From Pseudomonas viridiflava (GTDB taxonomy: Bacteria > Pseudomonadota > Gammaproteobacteria > Pseudomonadales > Pseudomonadaceae), in contig NZ_UPSE01000346.1 in assembly GCF_900573885.1 (NCBI RefSeq), positions 1 through 64,000 on the forward strand: a DNA stretch of 64,000 nucleotides, given 5' to 3'. Positions 34,732 through 45,634 of this stretch are shown here, piece after piece. The stretch's first letter is position 1, and every line of letters starts with the position of its first letter. The position numbers were made by a program, and so were the translations under genes. The notes beneath the pieces are model-generated. The model had not been told where the DNA came from. It worked only from the letters and a program-made list of their open reading frames with translations, and did not search any database.

Positions 34732-35493
34732 ATGAATTGGACTTGGTTTCACAAATGGGGCTCGCCCAAATGGTTCTACCAGATCAGCGGCCGCTGGCTG
34801 CCCTGGTTGAGCGTGGCCGCCGTTCTGCTTATTGCTACCGGGCTGGTCTGGGGCCTGGCATTCGCGCCGCCGGATTACCAGCAGGGCAATAGCTTCCGCA
34901 TCATCTACATTCACGTCCCGGCCGCCATGCTGGCGCAGTCGTGCTACGTGCTGCTGGCCATTGCCGGTCTGGTCGGGCTGGTGTGGAAAATGAAAATCGC
35001 CGACGTCGCCCTGCAATCCGCCGCGCCCATCGGTGCCTGGATGACCGCCATCGCGCTGCTCACCGGTGCCATCTGGGGCAAGCCGACGTGGGGCTCCTGG
35101 TGGGTGTGGGACGCACGCCTCACCTCTATGCTGATTCTGCTGTTCCTGTACTTCGGCATCATTGCCCTGGGCAATGCCATCAGCAACCGCGACAGCGCCG
35201 CCAAGGCCTGCGCCGTGCTGGCGCTGGTGGGCGTGGTGAATATTCCGATCATCAAGTACTCGGTGGAGTGGTGGAACACCCTGCACCAGGGCGCCACGTT
35301 CAAAATCACCGAACGTCCGGCCATGCCTTCAGAGATGTGGATTCCGCTGCTACTGATGGTGCTCGGTTTCTACTGCTTCTTTGGCGCCGTGATGCTGATG
35401 CGCATGCGCCTGGAAGTGCTCAAGCGCGAAGCCCGCAGCAGCTGGGTGAAAGCCGAAGTGGCGCAACAAATCGAAAAAGGAGGCGTGCGATGA
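34732..35493 (+). CDS. ccmC: Heme-handling protein CcmC
   Basis: 253-residue, six-membrane-segment protein that loads heme onto CcmE. The periplasmic tryptophan-rich motif reads [17 protein letters not shown] and the heme-ligand His occurs in [10 protein letters not shown] and [12 protein letters not shown] at 34732 ([10 protein letters not shown]) is the family start; a start at 34672 would overlap ccmB by 41 bases. Confidence 0.95.
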   Translation: MNWTWFHKWGSPKWFYQISGRWLPWLSVAAVLLIATGLVWGLAFAPPDYQQGNSFRIIYIHVPAAMLAQSCYVLLAIAGLVGLVWKMKIADVALQSAAPIGAWMTAIALLTGAIWGKPTWGSWWVWDARLTSMLILLFLYFGIIALGNAISNRDSAAKACAVLALVGVVNIPIIKYSVEWWNTLHQGATFKITERPAMPSEMWIPLLLMVLGFYCFFGAVMLMRMRLEVLKREARSSWVKAEVAQQIEKGGVR

Positions 35494-35666
35494 GCTTTGC
35501 CTCGTTCAGCGAGTTTCTCGCCATGGGCCACCATGGTGTTTATGTCTGGACCGCTTATGGCATCAGCCTGGCGGTGTTGGCGCTCAACGTCGCGCTGCCG
35601 GTTCTGGCGCGCCGTCGTTATCTGCAAGAAGAGGCGCGCCGTTTGCGCCGGGAGAGTCAGAAGTGA
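35490..35666 (+). CDS. ccmD: Heme exporter protein CcmD
   Basis: 58 residues ([20 protein letters not shown], then one membrane segment and a basic tail). CcmD is a small membrane protein that helps release holo-CcmE from CcmABC. GGAGG lies upstream of ATG 35490. It overlaps ccmC and ccmE by 4 bases each. Confidence 0.93.
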   Translation: MSFASFSEFLAMGHHGVYVWTAYGISLAVLALNVALPVLARRRYLQEEARRLRRESQK

Positions 35667-36145
35667 ATCCGCTGCGTAAAAAACGCCTGTTGATCATCCT
35701 CGCCATTGTCGCGGGCGTCGCCATTGCCGTTGGCCTGGCGCTCAGCGCCTTGCAGCAGAACATCAACCTGTTCTACACGCCCACGCAAATTGCCAACGGC
35801 GAAGTGCCGCACGACACGCGCATCCGCGCCGGCGGCATGGTGGAAAAAGGCTCGCTGGTGCGCAGCGGCGACTCGCTGGACGTGCAGTTCGTGGTCACCG
35901 ACTTCGCCAAGAACGTGACCATCCGTTATCGCGGCATCCTTCCCGACCTGTTCCGCGAAGGGCAGGGCATTGTCGCCCTCGGCAAGCTGGACGCCGACGG
36001 CGTGCTGATCGCTGATGAAGTACTGGCCAAGCACGACGAGAAATACATGCCGCCGGAAGTCACCAAGGCGTTGAAAGAAAGCGGCCAGTCGGCTCCCCAG
36101 GACGGCGCAGCCTACTCCCCGCAAAGTGGAGAAAAACAACCATGA
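35663..36145 (+). CDS. ccmE: Heme chaperone CcmE
   Basis: 160 residues, GTG start overlapping the ccmD stop. An N-terminal membrane anchor (about residues 8-29) and a periplasmic OB-fold domain. The heme-binding His is residue 124 in [12 protein letters not shown], with the conserved Tyr128. It carries heme from CcmC to CcmF. Confidence 0.96.
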   Translation: MNPLRKKRLLIILAIVAGVAIAVGLALSALQQNINLFYTPTQIANGEVPHDTRIRAGGMVEKGSLVRSGDSLDVQFVVTDFAKNVTIRYRGILPDLFREGQGIVALGKLDADGVLIADEVLAKHDEKYMPPEVTKALKESGQSAPQDGAAYSPQSGEKQP

Positions 36146-38130
36146 TGGCCGCCCTGATCGTTCCGGAAATTGGGCACTTGGCGATGATTCTCGCCCTGTG
36201 CATGGCGGTGGTGCAGGCGACCTTGCCAATGATCGGCGCCTGGCGCGGTGATCGCCAATGGATGGGCCTGGCCCAGCCGGCCGCCTGGGGGCAGTTCAGC
36301 TTCTTGCTGCTGGCCTTCGCCTGCCTCACCTGGGCATTCATGACCGACGACTTCTCGGTTGCCTACGTCGCCAACAACTCCAACAGCGCGTTGCCCTGGT
36401 ACTACAAGTTCAGCGCGGTCTGGGGCGCCCACGAAGGCTCGCTGCTGCTCTGGGCGCTGATCCTTGGCGGCTGGACGTTTGCCGTATCGGTATTCTCCCG
36501 CCAGCTGCCACAAGTGATGCTGGCCCGCGTGCTCGGCGTGATGGGCATGATCAGCATCGGTTTCCTGCTATTTCTGATCGTCACCTCCAACCCCTTCGAG
36601 CGCCTGCTGCCCCAAAGCCCGGTGGACGGTCGCGACCTCAACCCGCTGCTGCAAGACATCGGCCTGATCGTGCACCCGCCGATGCTGTACATGGGCTATG
36701 TAGGTTTCTCCGTTGCCTTCTCCTTTGCCATCGCCGCCTTGCTTGGCGGACGCTTGGACGCCGCCTGGGCGCGCTGGTCGCGGCCATGGACCATCGTCGC
36801 CTGGGCCTTTCTCGGCATCGGCATCACCCTGGGTTCGTGGTGGGCGTATTACGAATTGGGCTGGGGCGGCTGGTGGTTCTGGGACCCCGTGGAAAACGCC
36901 TCGTTTATGCCCTGGCTGGTGGGCACTGCGCTCATCCACTCCCTGGCGGTGACGGAAAAGCGCGGCGTGTTCAAAAGCTGGACGGTGCTGTTGGCCATTG
37001 CCGCGTTTTCCCTGAGCTTGCTCGGCACCTTCCTGGTTCGTTCCGGCGTACTGACTTCGGTTCATGCGTTCGCCTCCGACCCTGAGCGCGGCGTGTTTAT
37101 TCTGGCGTTCCTGCTGTTGGTAGTCGGCGGCTCGCTGACCCTGTTTGCCCTGCGCGCACCGGTGGTGAAAAGCCAGGTCGGCTTTGCGCCGTGGTCGCGG
37201 GAAATGCTCTTGCTCGGCAACAACCTGGTATTGGTCGTCGCCGCCTCAATGATTTTGCTCGGCACCCTGTACCCGCTGGTGCTCGACGCGCTGACCGGCG
37301 CCAAGCTGTCCGTCGGCCCGCCGTACTTCAACGCGCTGTTCGTGCCGTTGATGAGCTTGCTGATGATCGTGATGGCCGTGGGCGTGATCGTGCGCTGGAA
37401 AGACACGCCGGTGAAATGGCTGCTCGGCATGCTCGGGCCGGTGCTGATCGCCAGCGTGGTGCTCGGTGGCGTGGCCTCCATGGTGCTGGGCGACTTCAAC
37501 TGGGCCGTGCTTGCCGTGTGCCTGCTGGCAGCCTGGGTGCTGCTGGCCGGTGCGCGTGACTTGCTGGATAAAACCCGTCACACCGGTTTGCTCAAAGGCC
37601 TGGGCAAACTCACCCGCAGCTACTGGGGCATGCAGCTCGCTCACCTGGGCATCGCCGTGTGCGCGCTCGGTGTTGTGCTGTCGAGCCAGAACAGCGCGCA
37701 GCGCGACATGCGCATGGAGCGCGGCGAGTCGACTGATCTGGGCGGCTACCACTTCGTGTTCGACGGTGCCGAGCACTTCGAGGGCCCGAACTTCACGTCC
37801 GACCGTGGCACCGTGCGCGTCATCGAAGACGGCGAGGAAGTGGCCGTGCTGCACCCGGAAAAACGCCTGTACACCGTGCAGCAATCGGTGATGACCGAAG
37901 CCGGCATCGACGCCGGTTTCACCCGCGATATCTACATCGCCCTCGGCGAGCCGCTGGACAACGGCGCCTGGGCCGTGCGCATTCACGTCAAACCCTTTGT
38001 GCGCTGGATCTGGTTCGGCGGCTTGCTCACCGGTTTCGGTGGTCTGCTGGCGGCAATGGACCGGCGCTACCGCGTCAAAGTCAAAACCCGAGTGCGTGAA
38101 GCCTTGGGTCTGGAAGGAGCTCAGGCATGA
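36142..38130 (+). CDS. ccmF: Heme lyase subunit CcmF
   Basis: 662-residue polytopic heme ligase subunit. It joins heme to apocytochrome c with CcmH and CcmI. The WWD motif reads [20 protein letters not shown]. Multiple membrane segments span residues 5-480, and a periplasmic domain precedes a last membrane segment near 615-640. Overlaps ccmE and ccmG by 4 bases. Confidence 0.96.
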   Translation: MMAALIVPEIGHLAMILALCMAVVQATLPMIGAWRGDRQWMGLAQPAAWGQFSFLLLAFACLTWAFMTDDFSVAYVANNSNSALPWYYKFSAVWGAHEGSLLLWALILGGWTFAVSVFSRQLPQVMLARVLGVMGMISIGFLLFLIVTSNPFERLLPQSPVDGRDLNPLLQDIGLIVHPPMLYMGYVGFSVAFSFAIAALLGGRLDAAWARWSRPWTIVAWAFLGIGITLGSWWAYYELGWGGWWFWDPVENASFMPWLVGTALIHSLAVTEKRGVFKSWTVLLAIAAFSLSLLGTFLVRSGVLTSVHAFASDPERGVFILAFLLLVVGGSLTLFALRAPVVKSQVGFAPWSREMLLLGNNLVLVVAASMILLGTLYPLVLDALTGAKLSVGPPYFNALFVPLMSLLMIVMAVGVIVRWKDTPVKWLLGMLGPVLIASVVLGGVASMVLGDFNWAVLAVCLLAAWVLLAGARDLLDKTRHTGLLKGLGKLTRSYWGMQLAHLGIAVCALGVVLSSQNSAQRDMRMERGESTDLGGYHFVFDGAEHFEGPNFTSDRGTVRVIEDGEEVAVLHPEKRLYTVQQSVMTEAGIDAGFTRDIYIALGEPLDNGAWAVRIHVKPFVRWIWFGGLLTGFGGLLAAMDRRYRVKVKTRVREALGLEGAQA

Positions 38131-38663
38131 AGCGCGCATTGTTGCTGCTGCCGTTGCTGGTGTTTCTGGTGGGCGCGGTGTTTTTGTACCGCGGTCTGTT
38201 TCTTGATCCGTCGGAACTGCCGTCCGCCCTGATCGGCAAGCCGGTGCCGGAGTTTTCGCTGCCGGCCGTGGAAGGGCAGAAGACCCTGACCCGCGCCGAT
38301 CTGGTGGGCAAGCCTGCGCTGTTGAACGTGTGGGCGACGTGGTGCATTTCCTGCCGCGTCGAACACCCGGTGTTGAACAAACTGGCCCAGCAGGGCGTGC
38401 GTGTGTACGGCGTCAACTACAAAGACGACAACGCTGCCGCGCTGAAATGGCTGAAGGAATTCCACAATCCGTACCAGCTGAACATCAACGACGCCGAAGG
38501 CAGCCTGGGGCTGAACCTGGGCGTGTACGGCGCGCCGGAAACCTTCCTGATCGACAGCAAAGGCATCATTCGCCACAAGTTCGTCGGCGTAATCGACGAA
38601 GTGGTCTGGCGTGAACAGCTCGCCAGCAAATACCAGGAACTGGTCGACGAGGCCGCGCAATGA
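38127..38663 (+). CDS. ccmG: Thioredoxin-like CcmG (DsbE)
   Basis: 178-residue membrane-anchored periplasmic thiol-disulfide oxidoreductase that keeps apocytochrome CXXCH cysteines reduced. The N-terminal anchor is at residues 4-22, and the active site WCISCRVEHP has Cys73 and Cys76. The GVYGAPETFLID loop is typical of CcmG. Confidence 0.95.
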   Translation: MKRALLLLPLLVFLVGAVFLYRGLFLDPSELPSALIGKPVPEFSLPAVEGQKTLTRADLVGKPALLNVWATWCISCRVEHPVLNKLAQQGVRVYGVNYKDDNAAALKWLKEFHNPYQLNINDAEGSLGLNLGVYGAPETFLIDSKGIIRHKFVGVIDEVVWREQLASKYQELVDEAAQ

Positions 38664-39160
38664 AGCGTTGGCTTGCCGCAATGGCGCTGGGGTTGAGCCT
38701 GATCGGCGTGGCCCAGGCCGCCATTGATACCTACGAGTTCGCCAACGATGCCGAGCGCGAGCGCTTTCGCCAACTGACCCTGGAACTGCGCTGCCCCAAG
38801 TGCCAGAACCAGGACATCGCCGACTCCAACGCACCGATCGCCGCCGACCTGCGCAAAGAAATTTTCCGCATGCTCGGCGAGGGCAAAAGCAACGAGCAGA
38901 TCGTCGACTTCATGGTCGATCGCTACGGTGAGTTCGTGCGTTATCGCCCGGCGGTCACTGCACGCACCTGGCTGCTGTGGTTCGGCCCGGCGGCGCTGTT
39001 GGGTACGGGCTTGCTGGTGATGGTGGTGATGGGCGTGCGGCGTCGCAAGCCGGTTGCCGTCGCCGACGTAACCCTGTCGGGCGATGAGCAGGCGCGCCTC
39101 GATGCGCTGCTCAAAGCGGACAACTCTTCTTCTGTGGCTGCGGACAAAACTTCCCAATGA
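38660..39160 (+). CDS. ccmH: Cytochrome c maturation protein CcmH
   Basis: 166 residues. Signal peptide (about 1-20), then the redox motif [19 protein letters not shown] with Cys45 and Cys48, and a C-terminal membrane segment near 103-125. It works with CcmG to reduce the apocytochrome and with CcmF in heme ligation. Overlaps ccmI by 4 bases. Confidence 0.95.
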   Translation: MKRWLAAMALGLSLIGVAQAAIDTYEFANDAERERFRQLTLELRCPKCQNQDIADSNAPIAADLRKEIFRMLGEGKSNEQIVDFMVDRYGEFVRYRPAVTARTWLLWFGPAALLGTGLLVMVVMGVRRRKPVAVADVTLSGDEQARLDALLKADNSSSVAADKTSQ

Positions 39161-40374
39161 TCGAATTCTGGCTTTCTGCCGGCCTGCTGTTGCTGGTGGC
39201 CTTGGCGTTTTTGTTGATCCCCGTATTGCGTGGCCGCCGCGCCCAGCGCGAAGAAGACCGCACCGCCCTGAACGTGGCGCTTTATCAGGAACGTGTGGCT
39301 GAACTGCAAGCCCAGCAACAGGCCGGCACACTGGGCGAGGAGCAGCTGCAAGCCGCCAAGGCAGAAGCCGCGCGCGAACTGCTGGCTGACACCGAAGGCG
39401 CCGATAAAACGCGTGCCTCGACGCTCGGCAAATGGGTGCCGCTGCTGGCCGCCGTGCTGGTGCCGGTGCTGGCGGTGGGCATGTACTGGCACTGGGGCGC
39501 GCTGGACAAAGTGCAGCTCGCTCAGAACGCTACCCAGGCGCCGCGCACCATCGAAGAAATGACCGCACGTCTCGAGCAGGCCGTGAAGGCGCAGCCCGAC
39601 TCTGCCGAAGGCTGGTACTTCCTCGGCCGCGCTTACATGAGTCAGGAACGCCCGGGCGATGCCGCCGCTACGTTTGAAAAAGCCATCAGCCTGGCAGGGC
39701 GTCAGCCTGAATTGCTCGGCCAGCTTGCCCAGGCGAAATACTTCGCCAATGACAAAAAATGGTCGCCCGAGCTTCAAGCGCTAACTGACGAAGCACTGAA
39801 AGCCAACCCGCAGGAAGTCACCAGTCTTGGCTTGCTCGGCATCGCCGCGTTTGAAGACAAGCGCTTCCAGGATGCCGTCACCTTCTGGGGTCGTCTGGTG
39901 GCCTTGCTGCCGCCCGAGGACCCATCGCGCGCCGCCCTTGAAGGCGGCATCGCCCGCGCTCGCGAACAGTTGCCGGCCGACCAGCAGCAAGCGCAGCAGC
40001 CGCAGCCTGCCGCCACGGATAACGGTACGGTTCTGAACGTGCGTGTCGAACTCGCAGCCGATCTCAAAGACAAGGTGCAGCCGGGCGACAGCGTGTTTGT
40101 CTTTGCCCGCGCGGCCTCGGGCCCGCCCATGCCATTGGCCGTGAAGCGCCTGACCGTGGCCGACCTGCCCGCCGAGGTCAGCCTGGCCGACAGCGACGCG
40201 ATGATGCCGCAACTGAAACTCTCCAACTTCCCTCAGGTCATACTGCAAGCTCGCATTTCGCGGGCAGGCAATGCCAAGGCAGGCGAGTGGATCGGCCGCA
40301 GCCAGCCCTTGGCCAGTAGCAGCAAGGATCAGCAGCAGCTGACCATCGACACCGCGGACGGACAAGCACAATGA
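39157..40374 (+). CDS. ccmI: Cytochrome c maturation protein CcmI (CycH)
   Basis: 405 residues: two membrane segments (about residues 4-22 and 92-110), a periplasmic TPR domain (about 125-275: [20 protein letters not shown]) that holds the apocytochrome C-terminus, and a C-terminal beta domain ([20 protein letters not shown]). It closes the ccm genes; the next lipoprotein gene overlaps its stop. Confidence 0.94.
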   Translation: MIEFWLSAGLLLLVALAFLLIPVLRGRRAQREEDRTALNVALYQERVAELQAQQQAGTLGEEQLQAAKAEAARELLADTEGADKTRASTLGKWVPLLAAVLVPVLAVGMYWHWGALDKVQLAQNATQAPRTIEEMTARLEQAVKAQPDSAEGWYFLGRAYMSQERPGDAAATFEKAISLAGRQPELLGQLAQAKYFANDKKWSPELQALTDEALKANPQEVTSLGLLGIAAFEDKRFQDAVTFWGRLVALLPPEDPSRAALEGGIARAREQLPADQQQAQQPQPAATDNGTVLNVRVELAADLKDKVQPGDSVFVFARAASGPPMPLAVKRLTVADLPAEVSLADSDAMMPQLKLSNFPQVILQARISRAGNAKAGEWIGRSQPLASSSKDQQQLTIDTADGQAQ

Positions 40375-40787
40375 GCACTTGGGCACGGGGCGCAGCAGCG
40401 CTGATGATTTTGGCCTTGGCCGGCTGTACCACGCCGGCAACGCAACAACCCACCAGCGAACCAATCCCCGTGCCGCCCGGCAACTTGCCGCAAACCCCGC
40501 CGGGCAAAACCACGCAGCAACCCAAAAGCGCGCCGCTGCCCGTGCAGGCGCCTGCCAGCACCCGCATGAAAGCCCACCCGCGCTTCGCGCCGCCGCCGGG
40601 CGTGAGCAGCTATTGGGACACCCAGCTGGGCGTGTATGTGCTCGATAAAGTGCCTGGCCTGTATTACCGCGAACGCACCTACTACCGCTGGAACAGCGGC
40701 TGGACCTGGGCTACCTACGCCAACGGCCCATGGTCGCCGGTCGACAGCACCGGCATTCCGCCAGGCCTCAATCGCCTGCATCCCTGA
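40371..40787 (+). CDS. Small predicted lipoprotein after ccmI
   Basis: 138 residues. Signal peptide with lipobox LALAGC (Cys at about residue 19), a Pro/Gln/Thr-rich linker, and a Tyr/Trp-rich C-terminal part ([35 protein letters not shown]). I do not recognise a named function. The 4-base overlap with ccmI suggests co-transcription, but the family is not an established ccm component. Confidence 0.8.
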   Translation: MSTWARGAAALMILALAGCTTPATQQPTSEPIPVPPGNLPQTPPGKTTQQPKSAPLPVQAPASTRMKAHPRFAPPPGVSSYWDTQLGVYVLDKVPGLYYRERTYYRWNSGWTWATYANGPWSPVDSTGIPPGLNRLHP

Positions 40788-40854
40788 CGGGTTCTCATGG
40801 AAGTCTGGATTGCCGTGACCACGGAATCCGGTCGATTGCGCTTCGGTCCGAAAC

Positions 40855-40885
40855 TCTGGATCCCGCGTTCGCGGGAATGACGGTG
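40855..40885. repeat. Short dispersed palindromic repeat
   Basis: CTCTGGATCCCGCGTTCGCG, then GGAATGACGG: the same motif class as within the tandem repeat at 245-283. It forms a small hairpin (TCCCGC/GCGGGA) and lies in the 259-base gap between the lipoprotein gene and the transporter gene, in which I see nothing else but a possible -10 box (TATACT, 41016-41021). Confidence 0.65.
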
Positions 40886-41046
40886 ATAGGTGGGAAACCT
40901 CCGTCATCCTCGCGCTCGAGTTTTCGGCGATGCCGGTCCCTGCTTAAAACCGCGCAAAACAGTTCCCCCATCGATCCTCTCGCCACTGTAGCTGGGCGTT
41001 TGCGCGCGCCATTCCTATACTGCCGGCCATAACAACGGAGGTGGCT

Positions 41047-41961
41047 GTGCAAGAGCGTGAAGGCCAGGCGCTTGCCTGGGGGTGTCTGGTAGTCGCCATG
41101 GCCTTGTGGGGCAGTTCGTTTATTGCCTTGAAGTTCGCGTTCAGCGAGATGCCACCGATGTGGGTGATCTTTGGCCGTATGGCCTTGGGCAGCGTGGTGT
41201 TTCTGCTGGCCTGGCGCTGGCGAGGCCGCATCGACTACCGCGCCGGCGACTGGAAATACCTGCTCGGCCTGGCGGCTTGCGAGCCTTGCCTGTACTTCAT
41301 CTTCGAAGCGCTGGCGCTGCAACGCACCAGCGCCTCCCAAGCCGGCATGATCACCGCCTTGTTGCCGCTGCTGGTGGCGGTCGGTGCCTATTTGACACTG
41401 CGCGAACGCATCAGCCGCACCACGCTCGCCGGGTTTCTACTTGCCGTAGTCGGCGCCACGTGGCTAAGCCTGGCGGGCGAAGCCGACGCCCATGCGCCGG
41501 CGCCGTTGCTGGGCAACTTCTTTGAATTCGTGGCCATGCTCTGCGCCACCGGCTACACCTTGTTGCTCAAGCACCTGTCCAGCCGCTACTCGGCGTTTGC
41601 GCTGACCGCCTTGCAGGCGTTTGTCGGCTCAGTATTTTTTCTGCCGCTGGCCTGGTTCGGTTCCGACGTGCCCGCCGACATCAGCGCCAAGGGCTGGGGC
41701 TCGGTGGTGTACCTGGGCATCGTCGTTACCGTCGGTGCGTATGGGCTCTACAACTTTGGCGTTGGCCGCCTGCCTGCCAGTCAGGCCTCCGGCTTTACCA
41801 ATCTGATACCGGTGTTCACCCTGCTGATGGCCGCGCTGTTTCTCGGCGAGCGCTTGAATGGGTGGCAACTGTTGGCCGTCGGGCTGGTCTTTATTGGCGT
41901 AGGACTCAGCCAATGGCGGCGTGACCCCAAAGTGCCGGCTCCTGCTGGAATTCTCGACTGA
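41047..41961 (+). CDS. EamA/DMT-family transporter
   Basis: 304 residues with about ten membrane segments in two EamA repeats (residues about 8-140 and 155-290). The first repeat includes MALWGSSFIALKFAFSEMPP and the second ends in LLAVGLVFIGVGLSQW. Substrate unknown; relatives export amino acids or metabolites. GTG at 41047 is preferred, 5 bases after ACGGAGG; GTG at 41041 overlaps that site. The next gene is a cysteine-synthase-like enzyme 9 bases downstream, so a thiol or amino-acid substrate is possible. Confidence 0.85.
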   Translation: MQEREGQALAWGCLVVAMALWGSSFIALKFAFSEMPPMWVIFGRMALGSVVFLLAWRWRGRIDYRAGDWKYLLGLAACEPCLYFIFEALALQRTSASQAGMITALLPLLVAVGAYLTLRERISRTTLAGFLLAVVGATWLSLAGEADAHAPAPLLGNFFEFVAMLCATGYTLLLKHLSSRYSAFALTALQAFVGSVFFLPLAWFGSDVPADISAKGWGSVVYLGIVVTVGAYGLYNFGVGRLPASQASGFTNLIPVFTLLMAALFLGERLNGWQLLAVGLVFIGVGLSQWRRDPKVPAPAGILD

Positions 41962-41970
41962 AGGTAAGCC

Positions 41971-43098
41971 ATGAGCGGTTCACATAACGACGACAGCAAC
42001 GCGAAGCAAATCGCCGCCCGCGCGTGGGCTCGCGAAGCCATCCGCATCATCGAGGCCGACTTCCAGCGCAGCGCCGACACTCACCTCATTCCGTTGACCG
42101 TGCCGGGTCTGCCGGGTGTCGAGCTGTATTTCAAAGATGAATCCAGCCATCCCACCGGCAGCCTCAAACACCGCCTGGCGCGCTCGCTGTTTCTTTACGC
42201 GCTGTGCAATGGCTGGCTGAAACCCGGAGCGCCGGTCATTGAAGCGTCCAGCGGCTCCACGGCAATTTCCGAAGCCTATTTTGCCCGGTTGCTGGGCCTG
42301 CCGTTTATTGCCGTGATGCCGGCGACCACCTCGAAAGAGAAAATCGCCCAAATCGCCTTTTACGGCGGCCAGAGTCATCTGGTCAAAGACCCCACGCAAA
42401 TCTACGCCGAGTCCGAACGGCTGGCGCAGGAGAGCGGCGGCCATTTCATGGACCAGTTCACCTACGCCGAACGGGCCACCGACTGGCGCGCGAATAACAA
42501 CATCGCCGAATCGATTTTTCAGCAGATGCGCTTCGAACATTTTCCGGAACCGAGCTGGCTGGTCTCCAGCCCCGGCACCGGCGGCACACTCGCCACGCTC
42601 GGCCGCTACGTGCGCTACCGCCGCCACGCCACCCGCGTGTTGTGCGCCGATGCCGAGCGCTCGGTGTTTTTCGACTACTACCGCACCGGCGATGCGACGC
42701 TGCGTCTGGATCACGGCTCAGGCATTGAAGGCATTGGTCGCCCGCGCGTGGAAGCCTCGTTTGTGCCCGCCGTGATCGACGCCATGTGCAAGGTGCCGGA
42801 TGCCCTGTCGCTCGCTGCCATGCACTACCTGGCGCAACGCCTGGACCGGCACGTGGGCGGCTCCAGCGGCACCAACCTGATTGGCGCATTGCTGGTCGGC
42901 CAGCGCATGGTGGCTGCCGGCGAGCAGGGTTCGATTGTCGCCGTGCTCTGCGACGGCGGTGAACGCTACGCCACCTCTTACTACAACCCTGACTGGCTCG
43001 CCGCTCAGGGCTACGCCTTACAACCCTTGATAGACCAGATCGCCGCTTGCGCCGAACGGGGCGAAGCGTTGCCCGATCTGCCCACCGCAGGAATCTGA
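41971..43098 (+). CDS. PLP-dependent cysteine synthase family protein
   Basis: 375 residues of the fold-type II PLP enzymes (cysteine synthase / cystathionine beta-synthase). The PLP Lys is in [15 protein letters not shown]; the substrate loop is [19 protein letters not shown] and the phosphate-binding loop [18 protein letters not shown]. It is longer than CysK/CysM (about 300) and its start and tail differ, so the exact substrate is unknown. It shares an operon with the EamA and GNAT genes. Confidence 0.85.
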   Translation: MSGSHNDDSNAKQIAARAWAREAIRIIEADFQRSADTHLIPLTVPGLPGVELYFKDESSHPTGSLKHRLARSLFLYALCNGWLKPGAPVIEASSGSTAISEAYFARLLGLPFIAVMPATTSKEKIAQIAFYGGQSHLVKDPTQIYAESERLAQESGGHFMDQFTYAERATDWRANNNIAESIFQQMRFEHFPEPSWLVSSPGTGGTLATLGRYVRYRRHATRVLCADAERSVFFDYYRTGDATLRLDHGSGIEGIGRPRVEASFVPAVIDAMCKVPDALSLAAMHYLAQRLDRHVGGSSGTNLIGALLVGQRMVAAGEQGSIVAVLCDGGERYATSYYNPDWLAAQGYALQPLIDQIAACAERGEALPDLPTAGI

Positions 43099-43101
43099 GC
43101 C

Positions 43102-43617
43102 ATGAGCGACGCTGCACCGACCATTCGATTCGCCACACCGCAAGACGTACCGGAGCTGACCCAACTGCTTCTGGAACACGGCCCCAATCCCTGGAATTTC
43201 CTGCCGGAAGATGGCGTGCGCGAGCACCTGCAAGGCATCGCCAATGGCTCGGTAGAAGCGGTGGTGGCCGAGCAGGGCGGGCGTGTCGTCGGTTTTGTCA
43301 GCTTTATCCAGACCTACCAGTTCGCCGACCAGCAACCGGCAGCGCGGCGTGACGAAGCGCAGGGCTATATCTGCGAAGCCGTGGTGCACAAAGACCTGGC
43401 CGGCCAAGGCCTGGGTTCGGTGCTACTGGAAAAAGCAGTGGCCCGGTTGGGCGAGAAGGGCCTGGTCGACATCTACATCGACCGCCACGAAGAAAACGTC
43501 GCCTCGGCCGGCATGATGCGAAAAGCCGGCTTCAGCGAACTGCATACATACTCCGATCCCGAACGCCGGCCCAACGGCTCGCGGCGTACGACGGTCCTGA
43601 CCCGTAGGTTGGGTTGA
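43102..43617 (+). CDS. GNAT family N-acetyltransferase
   Basis: 171 residues. The acetyl-CoA-binding region reads EAVVHKDLAGQGLGSVLLEK (Q/RxxGxG/A motif), followed by the typical YIDRHEENVASAGMMRKAGF. Substrate unknown. Its last codons and stop lie within a dispersed repeat that starts at 43603, so the C-terminal residues may have been added or changed by that element. Confidence 0.85.
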   Translation: MSDAAPTIRFATPQDVPELTQLLLEHGPNPWNFLPEDGVREHLQGIANGSVEAVVAEQGGRVVGFVSFIQTYQFADQQPAARRDEAQGYICEAVVHKDLAGQGLGSVLLEKAVARLGEKGLVDIYIDRHEENVASAGMMRKAGFSELHTYSDPERRPNGSRRTTVLTRRLG

Positions 43618-43778
43618 GCGCAGCGAAGCCCAACGATACGCAAGGCCAATCCCAACGCAGATTCCAAACAGGACCGAATAAAACGCTGTGTCCTGATACG
43701 TTGCGGGTTGGGGCTGGCAGCTGTGTATCGTTGGGCTTCGCCTTTGGCTCACCGCCCGCGGACCGACCCAACCTACGC
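43603..43778. repeat. Inverted pair of dispersed repeats
   Basis: GTAGGTTGGGTTGAGCGCAG (43604 on) through GATAC at 43639 is mirrored by GTATCGTTGGGCTTCGCC at 43725 through CCCAACCTACGC at 43778; the right copy carries an extra stretch of about 13 bases (CCGCCCGCGGACC). It separates the convergent GNAT and SDR genes and probably terminates both. Related copies lie at 188, 398, 45635 and 60284. Confidence 0.88.
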
Positions 43779-43810
43779 TTCGAGCTTTTCGCGCGATATG
43801 GCGTTTTCGC

Positions 43811-44560
43811 TTACGCCGCAAACCCACCATCAATCGTCAGGTTGGCACCGGTGATATAGCCGGCTTCCGGGCCTGCCAGGTAGCTGACAAAGCTGGCGAT
43901 TTCTTCCACCTTGCCGTACCGGGCCAGCGCCATGCCTTGCTTCAGGGTGTCGGCGAAGTCACCGCTGTCCGGGTTCATGTCGGTGTCGACCGGACCGGGC
44001 TGCACGTTATTGACGGTGATACCACGGCCGCCCAGGTCGCGGGCCAAACCTTTGGTAAAGCCGACGATGGCGGATTTGCTCATGGCGTAAATCGAACCGC
44101 CGGCAAACGGAATACGCTCGGCGTTGGTGCTGCCGATGGTGATGATGCGGCCGTTATCGCGCAGGTGGCGCGAGGCTTCCTGGCTGGCAATCACCACGCT
44201 GCGCACGTTGATCGACAGCGTGCGGTCGATGTCTTCCATGCTCAGTTGCTCGATGGGCGCCACGGCCAACACGCCGGCGTTGTTCACCAGAATGTCGAGG
44301 CCGCCGAAGGCTTCCACGGTTTGGCTGATGGCACTGCGAATGGCTTGCTCGCTGGCGCTGTCGGCCTTGATCGCCAGCGCCTTGCCGCCGGCCGCGACGA
44401 TTTCCGCCACCAAGCCTTCTGACTGCTGTGCGCTTTGGCTGTAAGTGAAGGCGACGGCGGCGCCGTCTCGGGCCAGTCGTTTAACGATGGCTGCGCCGAT
44501 GCCGCGCGAGCCGCCTTGTACAAATGCCACTTTGCCGCTGAGTGCTGTTTGAGTCGTCAT
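43811..44560 (-). CDS. SDR-family oxidoreductase
   Basis: 249-residue classical short-chain dehydrogenase/reductase. The cofactor loop is QGGSRGIG (residues 15-22), with Gln in place of the common Thr. NNAG is at 93-96 and the catalytic YxxxK is Tyr158-Lys162 (IYAMSKSAIVGF). The C-terminal ITGANLTIDGGFA is typical. It is annotated in relatives as a 3-oxoacyl-ACP-reductase-like SDR; the true substrate is unknown. Divergent from a LysR regulator gene, which probably controls it. Confidence 0.9.
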   Translation of the reverse strand: MTTQTALSGKVAFVQGGSRGIGAAIVKRLARDGAAVAFTYSQSAQQSEGLVAEIVAAGGKALAIKADSASEQAIRSAISQTVEAFGGLDILVNNAGVLAVAPIEQLSMEDIDRTLSINVRSVVIASQEASRHLRDNGRIITIGSTNAERIPFAGGSIYAMSKSAIVGFTKGLARDLGGRGITVNNVQPGPVDTDMNPDSGDFADTLKQGMALARYGKVEEIASFVSYLAGPEAGYITGANLTIDGGFAA

Positions 44561-44684
44561 GGTGATTCTCCGAAAGTTAGTAAAGGGTGTGTCGATTGGT
44601 GTGGCGCCAGTATCAGCGGTGGATTAGTGGGCGAATAGTCGGTAATACGGATATGCTTTCGATACAAACGGTAGGGAATACGCC

Positions 44685-45629
44685 ATGGATACGCTCAACT
44701 GCATTGAATGTTTTGTGCGCAGCGCCGAAGCGGGAAGTTTCGCCCAGGCCGCACGGCGCCTGGGCTTGACGCCTGCGGCGGTGGGTAAGAATGTCGCCCG
44801 CCTGGAACAGACGCTGGATGTGCGGCTGTTCCAGCGTAGTACGCGCAAACTGAGCCTGACCGAAGCGGGCGAGTATTTTCTGACCGAGGCGGCTGGCGGC
44901 CTGACCACGCTGCAACTGGCAATGGGCAACCTCACCACCCTGAAAAGTCAGCCGGCGGGCACCTTGAAAGTGAGCATGGGCTTGTCGTTCGGTCGCGAAT
45001 ACATGGTGCCGCTGCTGGGGGAATTCCTTCAGCGTTACCCACGCGTGGTGCCGGACTGGCACTTCGACAATCGCCCCGTCGACCTGATAGCCGAGGGCTT
45101 CGATGCCGCAGTGGGCGGCGGCTTCGACCTGCCCCTGGGCGTGGTGGCCCGCGAACTGGCGCCGGCGCACCGCATATTGCTGGCTTCGGCGAGTTACCTG
45201 GAAAACGCGCCGGCCCTTCGCTCGCCGGCCGACTTGCCACTGCACGCCGGCATTCTTATTCGCTCACCGCAAACCGGCCGCGTAAGGCCCTGGACCCTGC
45301 GCAACCGCGAAGGCGTGCTGGCGCCCATCGACATTCAACCACGCATGACCCTGAGCGACCCCGAGGCCGCGTGCGCGGCGGCGCAAATTGGCTTGGGCCT
45401 GGCGTTGGTCAGCGTGGCGCATGCCTTGCCGTATCTGGAACGCGGAACGGTGCAGCGCGTACTGCCCGACTGGTACGTGGATACCGGCGGCACCACGCTG
45501 TACTTCGCCGGGCAGAAGTTGCTGCCGCAGAAGACGCGGGTGTTTGTTGATTTTGTCGTGGAACGCTTCAAGGCGCTGGGGTTGGAGAAGCGGCTGTCGG
45601 CGCTGGAAGGGCCGGCGGCGGGGCGGTAG
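44685..45629 (+). CDS. LysR-family transcriptional regulator
   Basis: 314 residues. N-terminal winged helix (FAQAARRLGLTPAAVGKNVA, about residues 18-37) and a C-terminal effector-binding domain. The 124-base gap shared with the divergent SDR gene probably contains its operator, though I did not identify a clear T-N11-A site. It resembles the CrgA/DhcR-like group that often regulates a neighbouring SDR. Confidence 0.9.
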   Translation: MDTLNCIECFVRSAEAGSFAQAARRLGLTPAAVGKNVARLEQTLDVRLFQRSTRKLSLTEAGEYFLTEAAGGLTTLQLAMGNLTTLKSQPAGTLKVSMGLSFGREYMVPLLGEFLQRYPRVVPDWHFDNRPVDLIAEGFDAAVGGGFDLPLGVVARELAPAHRILLASASYLENAPALRSPADLPLHAGILIRSPQTGRVRPWTLRNREGVLAPIDIQPRMTLSDPEAACAAAQIGLGLALVSVAHALPYLERGTVQRVLPDWYVDTGGTTLYFAGQKLLPQKTRVFVDFVVERFKALGLEKRLSALEGPAAGR

Positions 45630-45634
45630 TGCAT

